Of a stretch of 64,000 nt of DNA, positions 33,888-46,900 are shown in pieces. A program made the position numbers and the translations under genes. Positions within the stretch are counted from its first letter, which is position 1, and each line of letters begins with the position of its first letter. Under the pieces are notes generated by a model, which ran no database searches, was not told the origin of the DNA, and was given only the letters and a program-made list of their open reading frames with translations. The stretch comes from Halichondria panicea (lineage: Eukaryota; Porifera; Demospongiae; Suberitida; Halichondriidae), in assembly GCF_963675165.1 (NCBI RefSeq), contig NC_087383.1, positions 6,719,139-6,783,138 on the forward strand. Reading direction: 5' to 3'.

Positions 33888-34497
33888 TAGAAAGGTTTTC
33901 GCAGATTTAATTTTCGCGGAATAGAGCAGCCTTTCTGCAGCATACATGCATGCATGCGTTAATCTTGCATATAAATGTTCGCGGTACATGCTTATATAAT
34001 CAGCGAATTTAATCAGTTTATTAAATAATCAATTCTCAATAATAACGCAAAACCTATAGTACTGGTAAGTGTACCCGATATCCTTGCATACTGCATGCTA
34101 GACGGGGAAAATATCTTTCAATGAAGTAAAACATGTAGTAATATCATGCATGTTACAACAATTAATAACAATTAACACACCACCAGGGATAGGTGTACAA
34201 GTGTATAAATTATTACAAGTATAATAGTGTAAAGATAAAAATTAATAGTTTAGTATTCGTGAGGAATAGTAAGTCCAACTTATAGTCAATGGCAGCAGAT
34301 AGAGTTAATGATCATTGATGTGTCTTCCTGCGTGTTAAATGAGATGCGGCCAATACAATCGTGTGCATGTATAGATTATAGACTCATGCATAAAAAAACT
34401 GTTTTGCATGCAATGTATGCGTGTGCATGTTCAAGACATGGCAAGGTACATTCCAGATTTAATCTACATCTAAATTGTCGTAGCTTTATATTATAGC
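33888..34497. other. Noncoding
   Basis: AT-rich with GCATGCATGC runs. No feature recognised. Confidence 0.35.
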
Positions 34498-35742
34498 TAG
34501 CCTCGATCCCAGGCCGAGTTTTCGCTTTTATAACGTTTAGGTGAACAACTATAGGCCTGCACGTTGTCTGCGCATGCATGCGCCAGTCATTCAAGTAGAC
34601 TAAAAATTAGACTAATGGATATTTTTGTTCACATTTATATTCGTGTACTATCGTACTAGCAGTCAGTATCCCGTTTATCATTAATCGATTGGAATGGCTC
34701 TTAATTATTTAGAAAACATTATTCTGAAGACAGAAGAACAAGTGAAGAGGCTACAAATCTTGACAATTAAAGCTCGTCAAGGTCAGATTTGTTGTGTGGT
34801 TCTATCATATCAAGTCATTTTTGTTTGGAAAGATCTAGATCCATCATTGGTATAATTATCTTATGGTGGATGAAGTGAAGAGTGCATGTGAGCTAGAGGA
34901 CTTGGTGGTGCCATCATCAGAGGGATTGACAATGACCTGTTTAATACGACACATTTAATTTACGTCGCATGTACACATATATTAATAGAAGGTCTATACT
35001 TCTCTGCACAAGAGCAATGGTAATATCCAGCTATCCCAACAGTGCTCCTCTTTTCTACTAAGGGAGGAGACTAGACAGTGTGAGGTAAGGTTGAAACCCT
35101 CTTTTTGTCTTTGGTAATCTTTCCTATACTCACAGGACTGGAGTGTATATGTATACCTGTTCATTCGAGTGTTGTTTCTGGCAGCTCAGAGCCATGAAGA
35201 GAATCTACCTTTCTCAAACATAAATTATGAGTTACAAATAGAGGTCTAGAATATCAGAGAGGTCCAGCAGCCTGCTAAACCTTCATAATTTGAGGCATTC
35301 AATCATCATCCATGAAGTTACATGCCCTAGCTGGGTCACTATAATCATGCTGCAGCACAACTGGCAACTCTCCTTGTGAAGCAGCTCCCTATAATGTGTA
35401 TACTATACGTACCATACGGGTGGAAAATTTTCAATATTTAGAACATTTCGCGGGTAGTAGGGTGTTGTGGCACCTATCTTGCATGCGCATATGAAGCCTT
35501 CCACGGGTTCTAATTTTCGTGTTCTGCATGCAGCCACCCACAAAAAACGCGAAATTAAAAAACACCTCGAAATTTTCCACCGGCATACGGTATCTGTGAA
35601 TTTTCTATACAATGTATTATTGGTTAATTAGCCGACACAAAAACAATGAAAATTTTAAGCATGCGCTGACAACTATATAGGACCAGGCCTATAGTTGTTC
35701 GCCTAACCGTTATAGTGAAAACTCGGCCTGGGATCGAGGCTA
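34498..35742. mobile_element. S-family element, diverged full-length copy
   Basis: Ends TAGCCTCGATCCCAGGCCG and its complement bound 1245 bp that align throughout with 12259-13346 but with many indels. The flanks share only part of nine bases (TATTATAGC / AGCTTTAGC), so the duplication is eroded. It is an older insertion than the 12-kb copies. Confidence 0.75.
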
Positions 35743-35823
35743 AGCTTTAGCTAGCTATATATAGTTAGTTCTGAGACACCAGTGACAAATTAAATCTTAT
35801 TTCAGAAAACACATGCATGGCAT

Positions 35824-35882
35824 TAGCCTTGATCCCAGGCCGAGTTTTCGCTTTTATAACAGTTAGGCGAACAACGAGGCTA
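35824..35882. mobile_element. S-family deletion derivative (59 bp)
   Basis: TAGCCTTGATCCCAGGCC through AACGAGGCTA: one inverted end joined to the last bases of the other. CATGGCAT occurs on both sides. Confidence 0.6.
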
Positions 35883-38336
35883 GCATGGCATAAACACAAA
35901 AATCACGTGAGGATAAAATATACATAATAATAATTTATAAGTAAAATAATAGGTTCAACGAGTTTAGAGTTCAGTTACTATACAGTTTATTATTCCAGAG
36001 TGAACATTAATTTTATGAGCTAAAAATATAGCATAACATTGCAGTCTTACCAGGATTTCTATATAGCTTTAGTAGTTGCCAATAATTATTATCCTTGTAT
36101 ATAATTATATATAATTGCATTAAACGACAGATTATCGTTTCTTGTTGATAGTGTCCTATACACCAATTTCAACAGTATCATAATATCTGACAAACCACTT
36201 TAAAGAAACTCAGGTACTCAGATTTGCTTTGCTTTCTTTCTCTATCTTTATTACCTGGAGTATTCTTAAGAACCGTTAGTTCTAACACTTCCATTCATAT
36301 TGGATACAATAAGTCTTAAAAAGGAGTGAAGGCTATTGAGGGTGCATATGCATGGTATTGTAGCAGCTATAAGGTGAATCAACAAATCTTAGACCTGGTA
36401 TACATAATTGCTGATGGATCAGTGGACCAAAGTGGCCAACTTCAATTTAGAATCTGGTGCGTATATGAAATTAGGTTCTGCTGCCATGGCTATGAGCTTT
36501 TACACAGTGCATGCGCAGTGGACCAAAGTGGCCAATTAGGACTGCCATCACAGAATATCTGGTGCTATCAGCTCGTGTATGTATAGCTATCACTGGACCA
36601 TGCAAAGTGAAGTGAGCTCTGACAGTCTGTGCATGAGGTTAATTCCATTCAGCAGGGGTGATCATGCAGTTATACCAGGAACAGCTAATATAATTCTAGC
36701 TTCCTGTAAAAGGTATAAATAAATTATAGCAGATTAAATATATTGTATTTATAGACCAATCGTTACTGCATGAGCTGGACTTGATCGAAGCGTAATTATA
36801 ATTTTATATAAACGTATTAAAATTATTAATAATTAATTATAAAACAAGGAAGAAAGCTGTTCCATAGTTTTGATGATCCTTACCATACACACACCCACAC
36901 AGAAAAAATAGTGGATGGCTGGTGAGGGAAAGCGATCGTTTGGCGATCCCTATAGGAGCTTCCGCAAGGTTCGGGAATTGTGGGATACTCCAGTAAATAG
37001 CTAGTGGCAGTAGATAATGTGACAATGAGCATCGCAGCGAGTACAAGTGAGTGGTTAGTCATGATCGACAAGGAACTATTCAGTGGAGCTAGTGTATAGG
37101 ATGCATGCTTTTGATGTGTGGCAATCAACATAATTATGGTATAATCAGAGAAGCTTCTGTGATAAAGATACTCGTCACTAAAAAAATGTTTTTAACGTGC
37201 AGTTAGACCTACTTCATTGCGTACTAGAATTTGCAGATGATGGACGAGTTACTGCGTACAATACAAGGTGACACCGTGGAGGATGCTTGAGGACGACTCA
37301 TTAGCTTCCCTCAGTCATACAACTATAGCTATAGTACCTGCATGAATGCAACTTTAGGAGGGAATTGAATATCCTCCCCCTGTATGACACCCTAGCGTGC
37401 ACTGGCATGCATGGTCATCACTTTTTTGCGTACCATAACTTTGATCTGATTATACCAAGTGATAGGGCCTTTTGACGTTTGTCACACTTTATTCGGAGGT
37501 GTTGTTTGTTGAAAGAATGTTACATCATCCTTAATTGTCTTTTCTAGCACTAGCATCCATTCTCAAACTGTAGCTAAGAAGCCCGCGATCGCTTTTGCAG
37601 GCTACGCAATTCTACTTAACCTCACGCAATTTTTAGATCACGTGGAAAAATCAATGAATAATCTCTACCCAAATTCTGGTAGAGACAGAAGCTATAGCCC
37701 AGAGTCACCAGTCCCTTTTCTCCCGTCCCCGTCCAATCAGAAAAGGTAGTGGCTTGCGAGTCTACCACACAACACAATGAAAATTTGACGCATGCGCAAG
37801 CGCGCCTAACCGTTATAAAAGCAAAAACTCAGCCTGGGATCGAGGCTAAAGCACGCCATGCAGAATTGCATAGGAGTGAGGACATCAAATTACTAAGTAC
37901 GGCCACTCGCTATTCCGTTTACCAGGGCCTGTACTAGTGCTCTGAGTAAGGTATAATAATTATGAGTAAGGTATAATATAATCATATAATTATACGTGTA
38001 TTACGGCCGGATATGACGTTTTTTGGGTGTGGTTTAGCAAATAAACATTATCCTTCATTATCCTCGAGACAAGAACCGCAAAATAATTCATTAGAATCGA
38101 GGTAAGCCGCGGCTATTTCCTGAGATACAGCCACCTCGCTTCCGGCCAAGCTGCATGGTCCCAAGGGTAACCGGATCAACGAGAGTCTACTGTATAATTA
38201 TAATGTCAATAATATAATGTCAATAATAAGTTAATAAAAGAACTACAAAAATATAGTGCATAATTATAGAAACAGAATAAAAAAATTATATTCTTGGATG
38301 GTAAAACTTTAACGTATTATAATTATTACATAATAA
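35883..38336. other. Noncoding apart from the tentative secreted exon
   Basis: A duplicated phrase CAGTGGACCAAAGTGGCCAA occurs at 36420 and 36519. An S-family end (CTGGGATCGAGGCTA) lies near 37830-37848. The GCTTGCGAGTCTAC motif at 37752 recurs in the hairpin at 44424. Confidence 0.4.
36884..37062 (-). CDS. First exon of a small secreted protein (tentative)
   Basis: ATG at 37062 opens MTNHSLVLAAMLIVTLSTATS, a typical signal peptide, then YLLEYPTIPEPCGSSYRD and a GTAAGG donor at 36883. A related stretch lies near 48440-48590 (TATSYLLEYYQILEP), so this belongs to a small family or repeat. No downstream exon was found. It may instead be repeat-derived. Confidence 0.35.
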
Positions 38337-39605
38337 TTGTGACAGGGCCTAGGAAAACACCCCTTAACGCGGGTGTACCCAAGTTTATTTTTATTGTTGA
38401 ATCGGATAAAGCGTTCTCTAAGCTTCAAAATGATACCAAGATCGACCTCCTAGGTATTTTCTATCCGGAGATATGTTCGAGGGAACGCTACAAAGTATTG
38501 CAACGCCCTCTTGAGTAAATGACGCTCAAACGTCATGAATAATGAAGTTCAATTATTGATTTCCGGGCACTTCCGTATACTCATAAAGCTTAGTAAAAGA
38601 TTTTCTGGAGAAGACGAGTTAGTTAGATGAAGGCTAGGCATTCTAGGACTCTCTAGCTAGCTAGTATAGCTATGTAGCTGGATTGCTTGGCATCTAGGAA
38701 GGATCTTCTAAGAAATAAAAAGACAAAGACTCCCGTCGCTCCAATGGTAAGCTTTCATGTCTTGTTATCAGCTTGTACTTACTTTCTGTGTCATGTATCA
38801 GTCTTATAATAGATCGCTCACTTGTATGAAGCCTACAAAAAGTGTCTCTGTTCTTCATAAAGCTTAAAGGAAGCCTGTCTGATCTATTATAGGTGGCCTT
38901 TCACTTAGTATTCGTCTATATGCTAGATCTAACTTATTATTAGCCTTACAAGAAGCTTTTAATTTAGTATTGGTATCACTGCCATTGTGCTTAGTATTAG
39001 CAGGCCTGATGGGATGAGTGATCACATCTTGGAGAGCCCAGGAAACCCTGTGAAATTGTCCTATAACATTTATATGGATGGTTCCCCCAGGTCGTTGCGA
39101 GTGTCGGAGGCCTGAGAAACAATAGTCTATTGGCTAGAATGTAAGTGACATTGATATTGTGTCTATCTTAACTTACTACTTATCTGTAGGTAGTTATGGA
39201 GGGTTTATGAAGACAAGTGGCACGGGATACATACATCTAAAGAAAGCTAGCTAGCTAGATAGCTGCTCTTTCTAATGAATTTCTGTTGCTAAATTATGTT
39301 TGTTAAGAAGTGGAGCTATAATATACCTGGCTCCCTGGGAATTTCCCCTCACGTAGACAGTAAATTTCATTGTAAAAAATGAACGTTCGGTGAGTTTCTT
39401 CAACGTCCGCGCTTGACCTGTTTAAAGCTTTGTAGAGAGCCAAATTTTTACAGGTAGGTAGAGGAAGGGCTGAAGTTAGCACCTGTGAAAAAAAAATTTT
39501 TTTGCCCATGTTTTTCATTTCTACTAAATTGACCTATAGCATAATTATTATAGCCTAATTTAATTAGTGCCGCGTTAAGGGGGGTTTTCCTAGGCCTGTC
39601 ACAAT
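38337..39605. mobile_element. Element with inverted ends TTGTGACAGGCCTAGG
   Basis: TTGTGACAGGGCCTAGGAAA followed by ACACCCCTTAACGCGG at the left pairs with its complement at 39571-39605, about 33 bp. The 1.27-kb interior has no transposase-like frame. Target duplication is unclear (AATT-rich flanks). Confidence 0.65.
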
Positions 39606-39897
39606 TAATTTTATTAATTAATGAAGCTACTAACAAACTAAATTGTGAGTAATAAGGTGAGTAGTAATACTATTGAGCAAGCTAGTGTTAACATTCCTGT
39701 ACACCAATGTCATCTCCACACGACACACAGTGACACCTCCTGTACAATAAGAATAGAGACAATCATCGTTTGATAACAACACCAGTACAATCTAGAATAA
39801 TGACATATACCCAACACAAGACAATAATGCATGTTTGTGGTAAGCATTTACATCACTAAAACTATAATAATAATTATAGTATTGATTCTATACTCAC

Positions 39898-40674
39898 ATT
39901 GAGTCAAGTGCTGACAGATATCATCAGCTATCTTGTCTTTTCTCAGTCTCAGTAACAACTCCAGTACAGCTTTGTAAGTTGCTGCGTAAGGATTGTGTCT
40001 TTTCCAGATAATCAAGCATTCAGTCATGGCTACTTGAGTTCCATTTTTATGGTACAACTCATTCACATCGGCCTGTTCTGCAGGAGTTAGTCCCATTGCA
40101 TTCGCATAGATTTTCGACCCGTCGAAATATTCGGCCACGTAGAGAATATCTGAGTCCCCTATTTCACTATTGAGCTGCTTGTCAGTCAGACTGTATCTGC
40201 TCACTAGATCTTGGAGAGTGGATCGATTAGCAGCTGGTCCTACAATAATGCAGGTGCAATAAAACTAATTTAGTTCCACGAACAAATTTATTTTACTTCC
40301 TCTCTCTGGGAATTCGCGATTTTTACCAGTTTACTTCAACTTAAATTTTAATGCCATAAGCATGCATGCATGCATATATATGCATGTATGTAGAAAGTAC
40401 TTGGGGCGCAGCTTCAGTCCTACATACTGCATGGGCTTAATACATTACTATACAAACCATAAATCTACACACACCAGGCAAAAGTATATAGGATGGTGGG
40501 GGTTGATATGGGCGGTTCAATGGCTACGGTATAATATACGTACATCTACACACACACACCTATAATTATAATTATGGTATATATGGCAGTACCTGTGCTT
40601 GGACAGTTTGGTGTTGGTCTGGGGGCTGGTAGTAGATCATCACTAGTCTCCTTAGCAGCAACACCAGCCAGTTC
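39898..40674 (-). CDS. Death-domain exons, partial copy of the Roco gene 3' end
   Basis: Exon 40674-40593 (ELAGVAAKETSDDLLPAPRP) matches the exon at 50717-50636 of the ANK-Roc-COR-Death gene in length (82 bp) and most residues. It splices in phase to 40239-39898 (RSTLQDLVSRYSLTDKQLN, then VAMTECLIIWKRHNPYAATYKAV), a Death-domain-like helical bundle with the W-K-x-x-x-P pattern. The donor CAAT|GTGAGT at its end means at least one more exon. No Roc-COR part lies upstream; the RBM22 pseudogene does. It is either the tail of a separate Death-domain gene or a partial duplication. Confidence 0.6.
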
Positions 40675-40709
40675 CTGTATAGAGAGACCAAATCAATAAA
40701 TCCAGTAAC

Positions 40710-41025
40710 AGTGTGTGTGTGGGGGGGAGGAGGTGTGTGGGTGTGGGTGTGTGTGTGTGGGGGGGGGAGGAGGTGTGTGTGTGTGTGTGGGGGTGGGAGG
40801 AGGTGTGGGTGTGTGGGTGTGTGTGTGTGGGGGGGAAGTGTGTGTGTGTGTGTGTGGGGGGGGAGGTGTGTGTATGTGTGTGGGGGGGAGGTGTGTGTGT
40901 GTAGGGGGGAGGAGGTGTGGGGGTGTGGGTGTGTGTGTGTGTGTGGGGAGGAGGTGTGGGAGTGTGGGTGTGTGTGTGTGTGTGGGGAGGAGGTGTGGGG
41001 GTGTGGGTGTGTGTGTGTGGGGGGG

Positions 41026-41064
<39 letters not shown>
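40710..41064. repeat. GT/GGGG-rich low-complexity tract
   Basis: About 355 bp of GTGTGTGG(G)n units. Long open frames in several phases (Cys-Val-Gly or Thr-His-Pro repeats) are products of this sequence. Confidence 0.95.
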
Positions 41065-41086
41065 ATAACTGATACACTGTACGCAC

Positions 41087-43030
41087 CTTTAACAATGAGT
41101 TTATTAAATGTTGAGTCAGCAGCTTTCTCTGCGGCTGCTCTAGTGGAGAATGTGACAAAGGCATAACGAGACTTGGTCACCATGTGAATAGACATGATCT
41201 CTCCAAATACATAAAACTGGTCCCTGCAAACAATAATGATAGAACGCTCAAAATGCATCAATGGAATAGAATAATACACAAACTAGCGAAAACACTAAAA
41301 TTATTGGTAGACCAATCACAGAACTGGTGTCTAAGAGGTAATTCTGAGAGCTATCAATTAGTTTTGAAATTGGACAATCTGAACACAAATTGAGCAAGGG
41401 TTTCATCTAGTGGTGGGGGCTGGGGTGAACCCCCCCCCCCCAATGCTCAGCTTCCCTTCCATGTATAATAATGACATCATCACATTAGTACTTGGTGTAC
41501 AATATGTAACTAGATCTACTGTGATGCACTAGCATGTAATAGGGGTGTGGTCAACAAATGTGGGAGGGGCCAACATTGTTGCGTCCTGTGCAAACCTTCC
41601 CTCCCAAACTGTTAATCCAAGATGACACCCGGTACTCTCAAAGATAGCTACTGAACTGCTAAATGCTGTGTATACATTACCTGCTACACAACGTCACTAA
41701 TAATTATAGTTACATACCTGAGATTTGATTGGTTGAATGACTCATCAATTCCTCCTATATAGAGACTGGTGACTGTCTTATCGTCAGGTGGTGACAGAGT
41801 GGGCAGGTCCTGGGCACTGGAGAGAAGCTTCTCAGCCACCGGGTCATTCACGCCGTGGTAACGATCCTTGATCTTCTGATTGGACAGTGGGTCATTAATT
41901 TTGGATCTGTCGGCATCTCGTGCCTGCATGTATATAATAGCAGTTACATAGTCACACATGCTGGTTATATAACTAGTATAGCGGGTAACAATTGTTCCCA
42001 GATTAGCCATTTTCGTGATTTACGCGTATAATAATTATTTTCCGAGGACAGCAAACTTGTATATTGAACAGGCATTATCGAGTACATTACTAGCTAGCTC
42101 ACTGTACAATCATACAGTGTCATGTGGAATAATAAATTGTTTGTCAACACTAGTGGTCTGCTTCACCTGGTTTAACGCTATCCTTTATATGTGCATTTCA
42201 ATGTAAGGGGAGCTTGTTATTGATGTGTAGTGTGGTCACCTGTAGGGACACTCCTCTCCACGACTGCACTCTCCCTTGACCCAGAATGAGCAAATGTGAG
42301 GTCTGTTGCGTTTGTAGTATGGTCCAGTACGCGACATCTTGAGCAGCAGATCATTAGGGGCTTTCCCCCCACCACCCCCTGGCTTCGCCCGCCCACTCTC
42401 AGCAATATGGGGGGTCAGAGGTCATTCTACATGTCACACCTACTGATATCGTATTATTAATTCTCACTATCGATAATGATTATTGACAATTTAAAGGGAG
42501 GTCGGACAAATTTAATTGTAATTACAGCTATTTAAAGGAAATTTCAATATTTCATCCATAAGCACCTAGATGATTAATTAGAGATTTGGTATGAACTCTG
42601 ACCTTTTGTTCCATATTCTGCAGATAATATTCTCTGCCTACGTCACTCTTGGAGAGAGTGTCTGTGACATTGAGAACACTGTCCCTAGCCTGTACAGGGA
42701 GGCCATACTCGAGGTCTGTAGCCATGGAAACACATAGTTATATAGGGACAGGTTGTATAATTATTAGCACAACCGTCACTACTGTCACTACTGTCACACA
42801 ACCGTCACTACTGTCACACTACCGTCACTACTGTCACTACTGTCACACAACCGTCACACAACCGTCACAACCATCACTACCGTCACTACTGTCACACTAC
42901 AGGGCTCACCAAGGAGACAGGTTTGACAGTCGTTCTTGAGTTGGGCACATGATTGGCAGACCTCTGTTCTCTTGTAGCGCATCTTAGCACCAGCACACCA
43001 TCGGAACACAGTGTAGGGCCGGGCACAGAT
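41087..43030 (-). pseudogene. RBM22: RBM22 splicing factor, unprocessed pseudogene lacking both ends
   Basis: Exons are 43030-42910 ([35 protein letters not shown]), 42715-42603 (DLEYGLPVQARDSV), 42397-42240 ([20 protein letters not shown], the CCCH finger), 41923-41718 (HEMPTDP, then IKDRYHGVNDPVAEKLL and TSLYIGGIDES) and 41223-41087 (RRM second half, ending FNKLIVK). RBM22 binds U6 RNA in the activated spliceosome. Missing parts: the first exon (zinc region start) and everything after LIVKG (last RRM strand and Pro-rich tail). A two-base gain near 41905 puts the fourth exon's start out of frame. Other exons are clean and introns are kept, so this is a DNA-level duplicate that decayed recently. 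Confidence 0.88.
42770..42900. repeat. Minisatellite (CCGTCACTACTGTCACAC)
   Basis: Tandem variants of CACTACTGTCACACAACCGT in the RBM22 pseudogene intron. Confidence 0.85.
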
Positions 43031-43257
43031 CTAAGGGGACACTCTGGGTAACAATGACCTCATTACAATTTTGTAAAAGTACCCGAAAAAGAAAATAAGA
43101 ACCTACCAATCGGGGGCAAGTTGGTGACGCCCCAACTTGATTGTGTGCTTGACAGCAGTATACTGTGTATATAATTATGAAACCCTGCCCAATAGTTACA
43201 CCTAACAAAATCAATTCTCATCAGAGTACATCTAAATCAGCAGAGTTGTGTACCCAC

Positions 43258-43467
43258 CTTTCTTGATGATGACTAGATTGAGCACACTCAGGTTGCTGTC
43301 CACTATGCAGCCTCTCACTGACTTTAGTTTCCTCTCTCCAGTGCGTCTGGGTCTGTAACAACTGTGCCCCTTCTTGAGGAGGAGCTTAACACGGCCATTA
43401 GTGAGGACACCTTATTTCATGAGGAAGCCCTGCTTGTCATTGCCACCGCTGATGCGAACCACATACC
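43258..43467 (-). pseudogene. RPS6: Ribosomal protein S6 exon fragment (D2)
   Basis: Reads GYVVRISGGNDKQGFLMK, stop (TAA, 43412-43414), [35 protein letters not shown]. It has one stop, different from the two in D1, so the copies decayed separately after duplication. Splice sites flank it. It sits where the first RBM22 intron would be. Confidence 0.92.
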
Positions 43468-43699
43468 CTGTGTGTGTGTGTGTGTGTGTACAATCTTACA
43501 CAGATGGAATATCTATAGGATTAGACCTCATAAAGGTAGGGAGATTAGAGCATGTGATTGGTCTAATCCCCACCTATCCCTGGTAGGGGGCATTAGTTTG
43601 ACAAGTGCTACCCACCTCAGCTTCTAAATCCCAGGGGGGGAGAAATACCCTCCTTAATGCAGCCCTGATTCAGTATGTACTACTGAGATAATTGTTTAC

Positions 43700-43790
43700 C
43701 TCTCCACTGTTGTCTGAAGTCCATAGGACGACCTTTGAACCTCCTAGAGTTTGCGACAACCACATTGCCCGATCCTTCGTCCTCCAGCCC
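43700..43790 (-). pseudogene. Unidentified exon, D2 copy
   Basis: LEDEGSGNVVVANSRRFKG, then RPMDFRQQWRG before GTAAAC, parallel to 8880-9000. The start region differs (inserted CTGTTGGTGTGTTATGGG), so the initiator of D1 is not kept in frame. Confidence 0.45.
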
Positions 43791-43985
43791 CTCCCATAAC
43801 ACACCAACAGTTGTTGTTGTCATCACTTCTTTCAAATTCGGCTTGTCATAGTCTTAGCTCTATCAAATGGAATTTTAAATGCTAAGCTGGGTATCTGCTC
43901 CATGGTGTGTTTCTCAGTGCGGCTACACCAACACCACCTCACTCTTGCCCCGCTATACTCCACCCTCAAGAGTGTCTTTTAGCGT

Positions 43986-46900
43986 GAGTCCCAGCTTTGA
44001 GCTAGCTGACAGTCATTCCTTGTCCACGTGGGTGAGAAGCCTGAGAGGGTTATGGTAGTCGATACAGATTACTAACAAAACATGGAGAAAGGTGTTCCAG
44101 AGTTTTGATGATCTTTACCACACACACTCGCAGAATTGAAGGGGGGATGGACTAAGTTCACCGAAAGTTGATGAGGATCACGTGATACTGATCGACCATT
44201 GTCCTCCTCACAACATTAATATGTGAGGAAACTTCAGTGATTCAACTACACATGCTTACAAGTTATAGCCTATGCAATTATTATTGCATGCTATAGCTAT
44301 ATGGATGCATTACTACAGAGTTGGAGAGTGCAGAGTTGGCCTATACTATGAAGGTTACTTATAATATCAGTCCAAGACTATGTCATCACTAATTAGTGAG
44401 ACAGCAGCACCAAGCATACAAGCTAGACTCGCAAGCCGTCCTGCAACAGTGACGGCTTGCGAGTCTACATACAAGCATGCATGCACAGTATCAACATTTG
44501 GTAGAACGGTTGTACGCAATGAATAATGCCAAAAGTGAAAAACAGGTAATAATACAATAAACTCTGAGACAATAAATAAACAGAGCAGTAATGTACAGTA
44601 ATAAGAGTCTTTCACTCTGCAGGTCCCTACTTGTAGCAGTCAGGCGAAGATTTCTGGGAAAATAAAAATGTGGTCAACTTATATGATACTGCTTTTCTGT
44701 TGACAGACATGCACACAACGCCAATTAAATGTATGGTCAACATTAAAGAAAGAGTGCAAACATGCTCGGCTACAAGGTACAAAAAAACATGAAAACTACG
44801 TACCCAGTACTCCCATCAGGCCCACATAATTATGTTTATACTACTGACTGGACTGATCTGTCATAATTGTTATAAAAGTGCATAAACCAGCATAAATCTC
44901 ACCCCAAAAATGTGCCTATTATATACTGTATATCTTCTAATTTATCGGACACTTCAAGTGCTCTCTATTAGATCTGTTCCAATTATATACCCGGACAATT
45001 TTCAAAATAAATATTTTTTGCTGTCCGAACATTATTTATACGGTAGTATAATTAATAGTATGGCTAAGAGTACAATATGGAACTAATAGCACAAGTATAA
45101 CAAGCAATGGCAGGGCTACTAATTGCACGAGATGTAGCCGAGTACTATTACCCTTGCCAGTGCTTGTTATGAATGCCTTATTGCACGAGTAACCATACTA
45201 ATCGAGTATAATTAAGTTTTGACGTTATTCGAAAACAATACATTGTCATTAACAGCGTGCAATTATTTGACAGGTAAAATGACAACGTGCAATTACTGTA
45301 CTGGATGTGATACGGGATTAATTGCTGTACACTCTCCATGCATGCAGTCGCCTGAAGAGTATACCTGGACATGTGAACAGAATTTCAGCTGGGGTATTTA
45401 TAATGAGATGGCCAAGATTGTGGTGAAAAGTGGGAGAGATAATGTCATGTGTATATACTATAATGTCGCCATGCTTCTGCTTTCCAGCTGTGTTTTGCTA
45501 CCCTTAAGGTTCACTGCAAGAAAATGGAAACTACCAGACAGCCAATGTTACCATTCATTGGATTTGCTATTGACGAAACGAGCGACTCTATCCACAAGAA
45601 AAATATTCAGACCCAGTACTAAATAAGATATTTCCCACCAAAGGGATACTACATATAATACTATAGAGCTCAAATATTTTGGAATGTCACTTTGCCCCTT
45701 CTACAATGTATTTAAACCTCTTGCTTACCTCAATGGACAGTGCTCCTGAGACAGCAACATCAACTGTAGATTCAGCCATTCAACTTAACCAAGAATCAAG
45801 CTTAGTCCTACTTTGTTACTGATGTCATTCCCTGCATTTTGTGCCTATGATAAATAATACTGCACTGCACTGTGATCGTGAACAGAGTAAACTAGCCTCG
45901 ATTCCAGGCCGCTCTCAATTGAGAAAGACGGCCTGGTATACACTGTCTGCGCATGTGTCAATTGCCCCAAGTAGCGATGTCAGACGGATTTTCATTTTTG
46001 CTATTTCTAACTCCTATGTATTACTATCTCTTTTGAACACTCTAGGCAAACCAGAAAAACTTTACTGCACTGGATTTGGTCAAGCGAATGCAGAGATACA
46101 GAGTTTTGAAGAACACTATAGTCAGGGAAAAATTCGTACAAAAATTTACCGCATTTTAATGTACTTGGGCGGGACTTATGAAATTTGTTGTTAATACTGG
46201 AAATGATCTTAAAGTTAGCATATCTGCTGAACCGCTTGGTCTATTCTCTTTTAAAAAAGTATGAAATGGACACTCAGGACTCAGGAGTTAACATTGTAAC
46301 CATTTGATATCTATTATGAAGTTTATAATGTTTCTGTAATGTATATCTTTATGATGTCCCTATAATAGTATGTCTCCTGCTTCAGAGAGTTCTTTTGGAT
46401 TTAAAGTAACTATGCTATCTTTTCTTTCGTACAGTATAATTATTGTATCATGTTTCAGAACTCTCATCAATGTCCACCTTATGCTTGTATCTGTTTCTTG
46501 ATCTTTATAAGCAATTTTTCTGTCAATTTCATTTGGTCTAAATAATTCGTTTTTAGTGTGATGTAGATTTAAGGCCATACAACTATAAATCTATAATACA
46601 ACTCTGTTGACAGCTTCTAATTAATACAGTAGATTACTCTTGTCTTTTTTGTGTGCAAATTGAATCAGTTCTTGCAATTTAATAGTTTTGGTAGATTACA
46701 TTGTTGTCCCTGGAATTCTCTCCAATCTTTCTTGTTTCTTTTCAACAGAGGCTTTCAGATTGCTTCAATAATTACTTTCAGTAACTTCTAAGAACTTCTA
46801 AGAAATAAATACAGCTATTGGTACACTTGGCTTGATTTTACTGCATTTCTATTCTCAGCTCCACCCATCTATCCATGCAATATGTGATTCCGCAAGAAAT

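Larger units (their letters stand above)
42901..43985. repeat. Segmental duplication copy D2
   Basis: Partner of 7738-9130. The shared order RBM22 exon, RPS6 exon, unknown exon and the shared flanks (AGAGTACATCTAAATCAGCA) show one duplicated block. D2 lacks the MITE at 8634 and continues into the other RBM22 exons. Confidence 0.85.

Noticed and set aside
40593-41087. Fusion transcript joining RBM22 to the Death-domain exons
   Set aside because: The RBM22 exon ends in a different phase from the start of the ELAG exon, and the join would create an immediate stop.
40572-41279. Long open frames rich in Thr-His-Pro or Cys-Val-Gly on both strands
   Set aside because: They are translations of the GT/GGGG low-complexity tract. 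Only the RRM segment at 41087-41223 within this span is real coding homology.
45219-45626. 135-codon + frame with Cys-rich start
   Set aside because: No recognisable domain as a whole. A different frame overlapping its end has a weak hAT-like signature, so it is more likely decayed transposon sequence.
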